From a virus: a DNA stretch of 24,446 nucleotides. Shown here one piece after another: positions 1-6,168 of the stretch (the stretch's first letter is position 1; every line of letters starts with the position of its first letter). The notes under the pieces are model-generated. The model was not told where the DNA came from and made no database searches. It was given only the letters and a program-made list of their open reading frames with translations. Both the position numbers and the translations under genes were made by a program. The DNA lies in the IMG/VR virus record IMGVR_UViG_3300009502_000195, positions 1-24,446 of that record; one strand, given 5' to 3'.

Positions 1-189
1 AACAAGAAAGACTACAATATGTATATGGTTATAACAACCTCTTACGTATTTGTTGCCGGCCTTATTAGTCTCGCAGGAGAGGAATATAAGATAGGTTTCA
101 GTATACGTAAGTTCATTAAAAGTGAGTGGCCAAGGTTTAAGAAAGCGCTTATAGAAGCAATTTCTTACCCTTACCGTAATCACTTCTAA
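1..189 (+). CDS. 3' end of an unrecognised protein (5' truncated)
   Basis: The frame is open from the window edge to a TAA at 187-189 and gives the last 62 residues of a protein. It contains a short hydrophobic stretch (MVITTSYVFVAGLISLAG, about residues 9-26 of the fragment) followed by a basic, aromatic C-terminus ending YPYRNHF. The fragment shows no family motif I recognise. A clear intrinsic terminator starts 14 nt after the stop, which supports this being a true gene end. The hydrophobic stretch is too short and mixed to call a membrane segment with confidence. Confidence 0.6.
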   Translation, partial: NKKDYNMYMVITTSYVFVAGLISLAGEEYKIGFSIRKFIKSEWPRFKKALIEAISYPYRNHF

Positions 190-202
190 GTCAGTAAACA
201 AT

Positions 203-239
203 GCCCGGCTTGGAGCAATCTGAGCCGGGTTCTTTTTTT
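203..239 (+). terminator. Rho-independent terminator after the first gene
   Basis: A GC-rich stem CCCGGCT (204-210) pairs with AGCCGGG (223-229) around a 12-nt loop and is followed directly by a T-rich run at 230-239. It lies 14 nt past the stop codon at 189 and ends the plus-strand transcript entering from the left. Confidence 0.9.
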
Positions 240-256
240 GATTTAATACCATTACA

Positions 257-268
257 ATGTAATTACAT
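257..268. promoter_or_regulatory. 12-bp perfect palindrome just upstream of a start codon
   Basis: ATGTAATTACAT is its own reverse complement and ends 2 nt before the ATG at 271. Its core TGTAA/TTACA halves also occur in the 18-bp palindrome at 11388-11405. It could be an operator or a structure that occludes the start, but short AT-rich palindromes also arise by chance. Confidence 0.3.
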
Positions 269-270
269 GT

Positions 271-906
271 ATGAGCAAATCTACATCTATAGATATTAAT
301 TACCTTTCATATGCATGTGATGGACAAGGCACATGTGCTTGGTCACTAAGTGCCGGCAGCCCAGACATTAAACAAGTACTAAAGATTACTGACAATAGTA
401 AAGACTTCCTACCCCCCAACCCTACTTCATATGCAAGCATTCTTAAAATTGCTGATAATGCTATTATTACTTTAGAAGGCTTAGTGATTGAACAAGGTTC
501 TGAATGTTCTGTTGATATTAATAATAATGCTACAGCTGTTGTAGAAGGAGTGTTTGGTAGTTCCGTAAATGGTACAGGTAATCAAATTTTTAGTGTAAAA
601 GGTAAAAGTGTTGTTAGTATTAGAGGTATATTAAAAGGCGCTGGAAACAGGTTAAATGCTGATATACTTGTAGATAACTGGTCAGATCAAAATTATAGTG
701 GTAGTGTAGTAGATATTACGGACGCTAAACACGAAACAGGGAGAAAGCTAAATGTAGTGTATCGTATTGGTTCAAGTAAGATTATCGGGGAATGTAATAA
801 ACTTTTATGGCCATCAATACAACTAACAACATATTTTTATATTAAACTAATAGTACGTAACATTATGAGAATCAAGCAGGGACAAAAAGGCCCAAGCTTT
901 TTATAA
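271..906 (+). CDS. Unrecognised 211-aa protein with beta-solenoid-like repeats
   Basis: I do not recognise the family. Residues from about 50 to 155 alternate short hydrophobic strands with Asn/Gly turns (for example ASILKIADNAIITLEGLVIE, then ATAVVEGVF, then KSVVSIRGILKGAGNRL). That rhythm is typical of right-handed beta-helix or solenoid proteins, which in phages are often fibre-associated or surface proteins. The last 35 residues change character to an aromatic and basic segment (LLWPSIQLTTYFYIKLIVRN) that could be an amphipathic helix. There is no signal peptide. The ATG has no Shine-Dalgarno site; a 12-bp palindrome abuts it. An upstream terminator makes this the first gene of its own transcript, although no clear promoter was found. 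Its function is open. Confidence 0.6.
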   Translation: MSKSTSIDINYLSYACDGQGTCAWSLSAGSPDIKQVLKITDNSKDFLPPNPTSYASILKIADNAIITLEGLVIEQGSECSVDINNNATAVVEGVFGSSVNGTGNQIFSVKGKSVVSIRGILKGAGNRLNADILVDNWSDQNYSGSVVDITDAKHETGRKLNVVYRIGSSKIIGECNKLLWPSIQLTTYFYIKLIVRNIMRIKQGQKGPSFL

Positions 907-958
907 AAATCCCGCGACAAAAAAATATATTAAAAGTTGATTAACTTTAGCAATAATA

Positions 959-966
959 TATAAATA
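959..966 (+). promoter_or_regulatory. T4-type late promoter (TATAAATA) for the porin-like gene
   Basis: The octamer is a perfect match to the T4 late-promoter element TATAAATA. It ends exactly 6 nt before the ATG at 973. If initiation occurs at the T4 distance, the transcript would begin at or next to the A of the start codon. No Shine-Dalgarno sequence is present between octamer and ATG. Confidence 0.6.
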
Positions 967-972
967 TAGAGT

Positions 973-1704
973 ATGAAGAAACTATTAACATTAACCTCAT
1001 TGGCATTAATCGCACTCGTTGCAAAAGCTGCACCAGTTAACGGTAACTTAGACCTCGGATTTACTTCAAAGTTGATCCAGCAAGGCGTCTTAGTTGGCAC
1101 TAACTACGCGACAGCAGGCGTTGAAACAAATCTTTACGGCATTGATCTTGCTGTAACAGCGTTTGATAAAATCAGCGACACAACCACAGCATCCGTTGTA
1201 GCTGGTAAAACAGTTACATCAACAGATGCTTCTGGCCTCAAGCGCGTTTATCTCGATGCTGGCTATAAATTCACGTCCCCTCTTGCTGATTTAACACTCG
1301 GTGCTGAGTTGAGACACGTCAATACAACTGAAGCTGCTGGTAGCGCAAACCATAACTTCTTACCTTTCGTTAAACTGAATGGTAGCTGGTTTGGTGGTCA
1401 CCTTAACTGGGAAGGCCGTGCACTAAACGACACTTACAATCGTAGTAACAACTTTGAATTCGGTGTTAATGCACCGCTCAATACTGTTGGCGGTTTAAAG
1501 ATTGTTCCAGCCTTAGTATTAGGCTTCAACGATCCAGGAGCTGCTACAATTGCCGCTCTTAAGAACGTTAAGAAGTATTATCAACCTGGTATCGGTCTTG
1601 AATGGCACGGTGTTACAGCAAATCTATTTGCACAACGTACCTCCTTAACAAGTTCAGATACTCAGATTACTGGTTATAACGCAGGTTACAAATTCAAGTT
1701 CTAA
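973..1704 (+). CDS. Secreted outer-membrane beta-barrel (porin-like) protein
   Basis: This 243-aa protein opens with a textbook Sec signal peptide: MKK, a hydrophobic core LLTLTSLALIALVA, and a likely cleavage after KAA near residue 20. The mature part is a run of alternating polar/hydrophobic strands (such as RVYLDAGYKF, LTLGAELRHV, GIGLEWHGVTANLFAQR) and ends in GYKFKF. A C-terminal Phe with alternating aromatics is the usual BAM recognition signature of outer-membrane barrels. By inference it is inserted in the host outer membrane, where it might act as a pore, block phage receptors or alter the envelope. It has its own late-type promoter and a strong terminator, so it is a single-gene unit. 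Hand-counted lines run about 42-50% GC against about 32-35% in neighbouring genes, which suggests recent acquisition or expression-driven codon choice. The barrel class is well supported; the exact function is not. Confidence 0.8.
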   Translation: MKKLLTLTSLALIALVAKAAPVNGNLDLGFTSKLIQQGVLVGTNYATAGVETNLYGIDLAVTAFDKISDTTTASVVAGKTVTSTDASGLKRVYLDAGYKFTSPLADLTLGAELRHVNTTEAAGSANHNFLPFVKLNGSWFGGHLNWEGRALNDTYNRSNNFEFGVNAPLNTVGGLKIVPALVLGFNDPGAATIAALKNVKKYYQPGIGLEWHGVTANLFAQRTSLTSSDTQITGYNAGYKFKF

Positions 1705-1725
1705 TATAACTCAACTTGTACAATT

Positions 1726-1756
1726 AAATCTCCTACTTCGGTGGGAGATTTTTTTT
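1726..1756 (+). terminator. Intrinsic terminator with UUCG tetraloop after the porin-like gene
   Basis: An 11-bp stem (1726-1736 with 1741-1751, including one G-T wobble) closes on C(TTCG)G, an extra-stable tetraloop, and runs into T residues up to 1756. It lies 22 nt after the stop at 1704. On the minus strand the hairpin is not followed by a T-run, so it should act mainly on plus-strand transcripts. Its right half encodes the C-terminus of the converging gene at 1733-1957. Confidence 0.9.
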
Positions 1757-1957
1757 GTGTTCATCTACCAAGAATATAATTGCTCTGTTAAGTTTATGAG
1801 CAAATTTTTCTGGTGGTATACCTGCTTTTTCTTGTAATAAAAGCTCTTCTCTGAGGGCTTTAGTGAACTTGTCTGATAAACTAAGATTTCTTGGGTAAAA
1901 CAACCTCTTAGTCTGTTTTAACATACCATACTGTTCCATTAAAGCTTGAAATTTCAT
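1733..1957 (-). CDS. Small basic protein of unknown function (74 aa)
   Basis: The predicted protein is basic and helix-rich (for example LSDKFTKALREELLLQEKAG and KFAHKLNRAIIFLVDEHKKN) with no recognised domain or membrane segment. It is read against the flanking plus-strand genes. Support that it is real comes from a perfect TATAAATA octamer 13 nt upstream of its ATG and a plausible amino-acid composition. Its last codons and TAG stop lie within the terminator hairpin of the porin-like gene, so the two transcripts converge and share sequence. There is no Shine-Dalgarno site. Its small size, basic charge and position in an accessory segment would fit a DNA- or host-protein-binding regulator, but this is a guess. 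Confidence 0.6.
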   Translation of the reverse strand: MKFQALMEQYGMLKQTKRLFYPRNLSLSDKFTKALREELLLQEKAGIPPEKFAHKLNRAIIFLVDEHKKNLPPK

Positions 1958-1970
1958 GTTGATTTAACTA

Positions 1971-1978
1971 TATTTATA
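1971..1978 (-). promoter_or_regulatory. T4-type late promoter (TATAAATA) for the 74-aa gene
   Basis: A perfect TATAAATA reads on the minus strand here, with 13 nt between the octamer and the ATG at 1957. It predicts a leader of only about 7 nt. Confidence 0.5.
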
Positions 1979-2064
1979 CCAATTATAGAATATACTCGTG
2001 TACAATGTGTAACTTTACATTTACTATTGGATATTACTGGTTAAACATTGGGAAATCCATAATT

Positions 2065-2099
2065 AAACGCTTAATTAAGTGTATTTGTTAAAAGCGTTT
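2065..2099. repeat. Inverted repeat in the 216-bp gap between divergent genes
   Basis: AAACGCTT (2065-2072) and AAGCGTTT (2092-2099) form an 8-bp stem with a 19-nt loop. A 10-bp palindrome, CTTAATTAAG (2070-2079), overlaps the left arm. The loop is long and the T-content downstream is diffuse, so a terminator is unlikely. A binding site or cruciform-prone element between the divergent promoters of the 1957 and 2174 genes is possible. Nothing else is evident in 1979-2173, and no convincing -35/-10 pair was found for the 2174 gene. Confidence 0.35.
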
Positions 2100-2173
2100 T
2101 ATACTTTAGGATTATTTAACAATTTTAAAAAATAAACAGTTGAAAAATAACACTTTTATATTATCATAACAGT

Positions 2174-2662
2174 ATGAGTAAAGAAGAGTATATTAAATTA
2201 CAACTAGTTATTTCTACCTTACAGAAAACTATAGAAGATCAGGAAAAGATTGATGAAATCCTTGATCTTCTAAGTGCTAACACTGTAGGAGTTGATGAAA
2301 CAGCTAATTCAGAAGAAAAGACAGAAGAAAAGGCAGAAGAACTGGAAGGTTCAGACGAGCCTAAGGTAAAAAAACAATTCGTAATGCTTGTTTCTGACCC
2401 AAATAGTGTTATTAATAAAGATCTCACTGGTTGGGTTGTACAAATGCCAGAAGATGAAGACGTTCGGGATGTTGTTGAATGTATTAAAAAAGGCGCATAT
2501 AATTTTAATGCATCTAAAAAAGGTCAAAAGTATCCGGTAACGTCAATTGGTCAAGCAATTGCTAATGTTGGTAATAAATTCTTTAAGCCTTACAACGTTA
2601 GTATTAAAACTAAAGAACCAATCTTAATTGTAACCACAAATAACATTTTACCAAGGAGCTAA
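2174..2662 (+). CDS. Conserved-looking acidic protein of unknown function (162 aa)
   Basis: Residues 1-35 form a helical, probably coiled-coil segment (EYIKLQLVISTLQKTIEDQE). A very acidic Glu-rich linker follows at about 45-62. A compact C-terminal domain (about 66-162) carries FVMLVSDPN, LTGWVVQMPEDEDV, AYNFNASKKGQKYPV and KTKEPILIVTTNN. That C-terminal pattern gives the impression of a conserved small domain, and I have a vague memory of similar proteins in phage and bacterial genomes, but I cannot name a family or function. The gene lacks a clear Shine-Dalgarno site. It is followed after 1 nt by a 54-aa gene with a good ribosome-binding site, so the two form an operon. Confidence 0.65.
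   Translation: MSKEEYIKLQLVISTLQKTIEDQEKIDEILDLLSANTVGVDETANSEEKTEEKAEELEGSDEPKVKKQFVMLVSDPNSVINKDLTGWVVQMPEDEDVRDVVECIKKGAYNFNASKKGQKYPVTSIGQAIANVGNKFFKPYNVSIKTKEPILIVTTNNILPRS
2653..2658 (+). promoter_or_regulatory. Strong Shine-Dalgarno site (AAGGAG) deciding the start of the 54-aa gene
   Basis: AAGGAG ends 5 nt before the ATG at 2664. It is one of the few canonical ribosome-binding sites in this window, and it marks a gene too short to be picked up by length alone. Confidence 0.8.
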
Positions 2663-2663
2663 T

Positions 2664-2828
2664 ATGTCAGGTAAAGGTTCAAAACCACGTCCCTACTCAA
2701 TTTCCCAAGAAGAATACGGTAATAATTGGGACTTAATCTTTAAAAAAGAAAAACCGGTTATAAAACCGGTTACAGAAAAGAAAAAACCTAAAATTCAAAC
2801 CGGAAGTATAAATCCAGCTGGATCGTAA
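2664..2828 (+). CDS. Small phage protein (54 aa), SGKGS-RP type
   Basis: The ATG at 2664, placed by an AAGGAG site, opens a 54-residue frame ending with TAA at 2826-2828. The protein begins MSGKGSKPRPYSISQEEYG and continues NNWDLIFKKEKPVIKP. I recall very small proteins in phage genomes with the same pattern (SGKGS, a basic RP motif, then W-x-x-IF), so it is probably a conserved phage family of unknown function; this recollection is unverified. The Lys/Pro-rich second half contains a KPVIKPV repeat. That repeat is encoded by the two arms of a hairpin which, on the other strand, looks like the terminator of the sugar cluster. The last 34 nt overlap the end of the converging GT11-like gene. Confidence 0.75.
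   Translation: MSGKGSKPRPYSISQEEYGNNWDLIFKKEKPVIKPVTEKKKPKIQTGSINPAGS
2741..2771 (-). terminator. Terminator of the glycosylation operon, embedded in the opposite gene
   Basis: Read on the minus strand, AACCGGTT, a TTAT loop and a second AACCGGTT (2752-2771) form an 8-bp stem that runs straight into TTTCTTTTTT (2742-2751). It begins 23 nt past the stop of the GT11-like gene (2795). On the plus strand no T-run follows, so the 54-aa gene it lies within should not be terminated. Confidence 0.75.
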
Positions 2829-3637
2829 ATAGCAGGACATATTTTCCAGCTTTTACACACTACATCTTTTGGGTCTACATCCTGTAAAATGTCAGGTCCA
2901 AACCAAACTCCAGGGGCTATAACAGTCTTACTGGGGTTTTTTGATAGATACGCCCCCCACCACGTGAAGGTTGAGTTAGAAATTACAAAATTCTGACACA
3001 AAGACAAGAACCATAATGCTTCATGTCGAGTGTAATCAACAAAAACAGTGTTCGAAAAGCTTAAATTCTGTTTACACCAGTCTAAATCGTCACTTACCAC
3101 AAAGATTGTATCAACTTTTGGTAACATTTCAACTGCTTTGTATAAATACTCTTTAGTTACCACTGGATGACGGGTAGGGAAGGTCAAAAAATCACCTCTT
3201 CTTACATTTATAACAGCATTTGTACCGTTATTTAATTGAGGATACCCCCGCAGTGCCTTCTCTATAAATTGTTCTGTAGGTCCGAATAACTGTTTAATGT
3301 TTTCTGACTTATCTTCAAAGTATTTTTCTGTTTCAAAATAACCTCTAAACACGGTTGGTAGTGTAGCATGTGGTTTATATTCAGTATAATGATAGGTTGC
3401 ATTGATTGTATGTATTTCAGGTGTTGCTGAAGGTGCATTATCAATTAAAAAATCTAATTTTCTATGTATTGTATCAAAATAGTCACTTACTGATGTGTCG
3501 TATTTAGGTAAAACTAACTGTCTATTGTGTCTTAATGCTTGAGCGTATGCATTAGCGATTTGAAACATTTGATTACCCAAACGACCAATCATGTGGCATG
3601 TTATATAATTAGTAGAGAGTGTAAATTTTTGGTTCAT
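2795..3637 (-). CDS. GT11-family glycosyltransferase (alpha-1,2-fucosyltransferase-like)
   Basis: This 280-aa protein has the hallmarks of family GT11. GRLGNQMFQIANAYA (residues 18-32) is the N-terminal signature. VRRGDF (145-150) corresponds to the HxRRxD nucleotide-sugar motif of fucosyltransferases, with Val at the position usually held by His. SDD (182-184) and SNSTFTWWGAY (220-230) complete the C-terminal signature. Known members transfer fucose from GDP-fucose to a galactose-terminated acceptor. The actual donor here is unproven, and no GDP-fucose synthesis genes are visible, so the host would have to supply it. It is the last gene of the minus-strand sugar cluster, 3 nt after the preceding GT25 gene, and is followed by an embedded terminator. 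There is no Shine-Dalgarno site. The length is normal for the family. Confidence 0.88.
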   Translation of the reverse strand: MNQKFTLSTNYITCHMIGRLGNQMFQIANAYAQALRHNRQLVLPKYDTSVSDYFDTIHRKLDFLIDNAPSATPEIHTINATYHYTEYKPHATLPTVFRGYFETEKYFEDKSENIKQLFGPTEQFIEKALRGYPQLNNGTNAVINVRRGDFLTFPTRHPVVTKEYLYKAVEMLPKVDTIFVVSDDLDWCKQNLSFSNTVFVDYTRHEALWFLSLCQNFVISNSTFTWWGAYLSKNPSKTVIAPGVWFGPDILQDVDPKDVVCKSWKICPAIYDPAGFILPV

Positions 3638-3640
3638 TTT

Positions 3641-4303
3641 TTAAAATTGTTTTACTATTTTACCTTTAATAAAGTTTTCTTCCCAGTGTCGAGGTGTTGG
3701 AGCCCATCCCCACGCATCTAAATCACTCTTACTCTCTCTTTGTATAATAGCTATAGGGTATGCAATATATTTATTTAACTCTTCCCGTTCACCTAGCCAT
3801 CCATCGATAGGGCAATGAAAAAACGGATCATATTGTAAGAATTTGTACATACCTGTTTTATTAAAACCAACTGCATGCATTGTTAATATTTCATTTGTTT
3901 TTAACAAATTTTCTGATACCTGAGGTACGATCTTACCGAACGTATAACAACCAAAATACAGCATATGCCAGTCTGGAAACTGTTGTATTTGATCTAATGC
4001 TTTTTCTACTATTTCAATAGCACTTATACCGTCTCTATCATAAAATTGAATATCATCTTCAAATATAACAAATCGTTCGTATCCAGCTTTTTCAGCCATT
4101 TTAAATATTTTTGCAAATGTGGCACCACAGTAGTTATGCTTTTTTAATTCGGCTGGTTCGTTTATACCATCAATACCACACACTCGTTCAAAGAAATTTT
4201 CAAGTCCCGCTTTTTTTACTTCAGCTTCAAATTCAGCTCTTCTATCAGGTCTACGGTCAAGGTTAATATAGTAACCCTTTTCAAAAAAATCATTTATTTT
4301 CAT
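3641..4303 (-). CDS. GT25-family glycosyltransferase (LPS-type), copy 2
   Basis: The 220-aa product starts MKINDFFEKGYYINLDRRPD. The YxINLDRRxDR pattern (residues 12-21) is the N-terminal signature of family GT25, whose members include LPS galactosyltransferases. FEDD (81-84) is the expected acidic metal- and nucleotide-binding motif, preceded by the typical G-Y-E-R-F-V-I strand. The C-terminal SKSDLDAWGW also fits. The length is normal for bacterial members. The start overlaps the stop of the previous GT25 gene by 4 nt (ATGA). It is a tandem paralog of that gene, with an almost identical first 21 residues, YLAYP/IAYP-like spacing and the same AWG end motif. It likely adds a hexose to a surface or virion glycan; donor and acceptor are unknown. 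Confidence 0.85.
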   Translation of the reverse strand: MKINDFFEKGYYINLDRRPDRRAEFEAEVKKAGLENFFERVCGIDGINEPAELKKHNYCGATFAKIFKMAEKAGYERFVIFEDDIQFYDRDGISAIEIVEKALDQIQQFPDWHMLYFGCYTFGKIVPQVSENLLKTNEILTMHAVGFNKTGMYKFLQYDPFFHCPIDGWLGEREELNKYIAYPIAIIQRESKSDLDAWGWAPTPRHWEENFIKGKIVKQF

Positions 4304-4986
4304 TTCTCTATATTAATTGCTGAATATGATCGTTTCCAGTCTTCGATATTAGCGGTATACCCCCATGCATCAATATCACTTTTACCTGCCCGTTGTACTA
4401 CAGCCATCGGGTATACTAAATATTTTATAATATCTGAACGTGCAGAAAGCCATTCATCATATATACAGTCCTGTCTGGGTACATATTTTAATAGCTTTTC
4501 AAACGATTTTTTATTATAACCAACAGCATGTGCGGTAATCATACAATCTGCACGTAAAAGATTGGGCGATACTTGTTTAGCTTTCTTGTCTTTCACGTGA
4601 CCACCAAAATACACTAAGTCCCAATCTGGAAACTGTTGTAATTGATCTAATGCTTTCTCTACAAGCTGTAAACCGGATTCTGCTTCATGGTTATAAAACA
4701 ACATATCATCTTCACATATTAGTACTCTTTCATAACCGCTTTCGGAAGCTTTTTTATACAAATTATAAAACGACTCACTACTAGCAGCTGCTTTCTTTAT
4801 GTAAGGGTGTTCGTGAGACTTTAAAACATATTCATACGACTCACTTTCGCCGTCTATACCTGGAAAACGCTCAAACCATTCTTTAAGCCCGAGCGTGCTT
4901 GCCTCTTCTTCGAATTCAACTTTTCTATCAGTTCTACGATCAAGGTTTAAGTAATACCCTTTTTCAAAAAAATCATTTATTTTCAT
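4300..4986 (-). CDS. GT25-family glycosyltransferase (LPS-type), copy 1
   Basis: The 228-aa product begins MKINDFFEKGYYLNLDRRTD and carries the GT25 signature YYLNLDRRTDR (residues 11-21), CEDD (91-94) after YERVLI, and a C-terminal SDIDAWGY. The adjacent downstream gene is a clear paralog: the first 24 nt of both genes are the same, and most conserved blocks line up, but the region after the IDG motif (about 47-70) differs in sequence and length. That pattern fits a duplication with divergence of acceptor specificity. The ATG follows the TAA of the GT-B gene with no intervening base, and there is no Shine-Dalgarno site, so translation probably depends on coupling. The substrate is unknown. 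Confidence 0.85.
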   Translation of the reverse strand: MKINDFFEKGYYLNLDRRTDRKVEFEEEASTLGLKEWFERFPGIDGESESYEYVLKSHEHPYIKKAAASSESFYNLYKKASESGYERVLICEDDMLFYNHEAESGLQLVEKALDQLQQFPDWDLVYFGGHVKDKKAKQVSPNLLRADCMITAHAVGYNKKSFEKLLKYVPRQDCIYDEWLSARSDIIKYLVYPMAVVQRAGKSDIDAWGYTANIEDWKRSYSAINIEK

Positions 4987-6168
4987 TTAAGTAATTAACT
5001 GATTAATATAGTCAACCCACATATGCCCCACTTTTTTAGAGTTAAATTGACTCAGTATATAATCCTTACCTTTAGCACGTATCTCTTCTTTAACTTGTGG
5101 ATTGGCTTCCAAATAATTAATTTTATTTATAATATTTTGTATGTTGTTCTTAAACTTACCCTCTTCATCTTTTGAGAGTGACTCTTTGTTCATAGCAACT
5201 GGATCAACACCTTCTGGAAAATCAATCCAAGCACAATAACCTTCAAAATTATCAGGTAACGCACCTAGTGGGTATGTAATAGGTATTGCACCTAAAGCAA
5301 TTGCTTCAGCTACCACACAAGAGAACGTATCCTTATGTACGTCTTTATAGGGTGTGTATAGTGGGTACAAGAAATACTCACTTTGGGCAACTTGTGTAAA
5401 CAAGGTTTTTTTATCAACCCCATCGTGTTTAAAAAAGAAATTATCTTGATGGTCATGTATTACCATTAAATAATCAAATGCATGGAGTTCTTTGTCGGTC
5501 ATGTTTAACTGCCTTATAGCTTCAATAGCTACGTCTCCTCCACGTGGCCAAGCTGCATGAAACACAAAGTTATGAGGTTTTCTTACAGGTTTACTATCTA
5601 ATACTTCATTAATAATATCATCCATTACCGGATTAGGTATTAGTGTGGATGTGGTGTTAGAGTAATGATCTTTAGCGTGGTTAATAGTGTTGTCGTTTTG
5701 TAGTTTTTCCCAGGGAGAAATATTAACAAACCCTAACTTTAAACTATTGTCTCTAGCATAATTTATTATCTCATCGATGCCATATATCCATTGCATATGA
5801 CACCAGTATATAAGCGCTTTAGTTACTTTTATAGGTAATTTTTTATAGTCTTGAAACCATAAACTACTGATAACTATGTCAAAGTCTCTATTGACAATAT
5901 TTTCAAACTCTTGATTGGTATAGTATACACCTCTTACATTTTTACCTGGGTTAAAGTATATACCGTGTTCTGCATAATGAGTTTCCAAGGCGGGTTCAAG
6001 TTTATCAGAAGTAACTACTACTTCATATCCAGCAGCTGCTAGTTGTTCTGCAACAACTATAGTACTTGTATCAGTACCAGAACCACCCCCACTACCATAG
6101 CGTAGGGTATCTCCGTCTAAATAGTTACTTCTTCTACTATTGCCAATTAAGATAAATGCTATTCTCAT
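4987..6168 (-). CDS. GT-B fold glycosyltransferase (GT4-like)
   Basis: This 393-aa protein starts with a Rossmann strand, MRIAFILIGN, followed by a Gly-rich loop GSGGGSGTDTST (residues 25-36) and AEQLAAAGYEVVVT, the usual N-terminal half of GT-B enzymes. The C-terminal half carries FVFHAAWPRGGDVAIEAI (201-218), resembling the donor-domain strand, and TFSCVVAEAIALGAIPITY (281-299), which corresponds to the E-x7-E region of GT4-type transferases. It presumably uses a nucleotide sugar to extend a glycan in the cytoplasm. Its start overlaps the previous gene by 4 nt (ATATGA), indicating translational coupling within the sugar operon. The precise donor cannot be read from sequence. Confidence 0.75.
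   Translation of the reverse strand: MRIAFILIGNSRRSNYLDGDTLRYGSGGGSGTDTSTIVVAEQLAAAGYEVVVTSDKLEPALETHYAEHGIYFNPGKNVRGVYYTNQEFENIVNRDFDIVISSLWFQDYKKLPIKVTKALIYWCHMQWIYGIDEIINYARDNSLKLGFVNISPWEKLQNDNTINHAKDHYSNTTSTLIPNPVMDDIINEVLDSKPVRKPHNFVFHAAWPRGGDVAIEAIRQLNMTDKELHAFDYLMVIHDHQDNFFFKHDGVDKKTLFTQVAQSEYFLYPLYTPYKDVHKDTFSCVVAEAIALGAIPITYPLGALPDNFEGYCAWIDFPEGVDPVAMNKESLSKDEEGKFKNNIQNIINKINYLEANPQVKEEIRAKGKDYILSQFNSKKVGHMWVDYINQLIT

Noticed and set aside
2750-2773. Tandem 12-bp repeat in the 54-aa gene as a recombination or slippage repeat
   Set aside because: The arms are palindromic and on the minus strand make a stem followed by a T-run just past a stop codon, so a terminator explains the structure better.
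3141-3148. Plus-strand TATAAATA inside the GT11-like gene
   Set aside because: No plus-strand gene lies downstream. In AT-rich DNA isolated matches are expected, which is why only octamers at a set distance from a start were kept.
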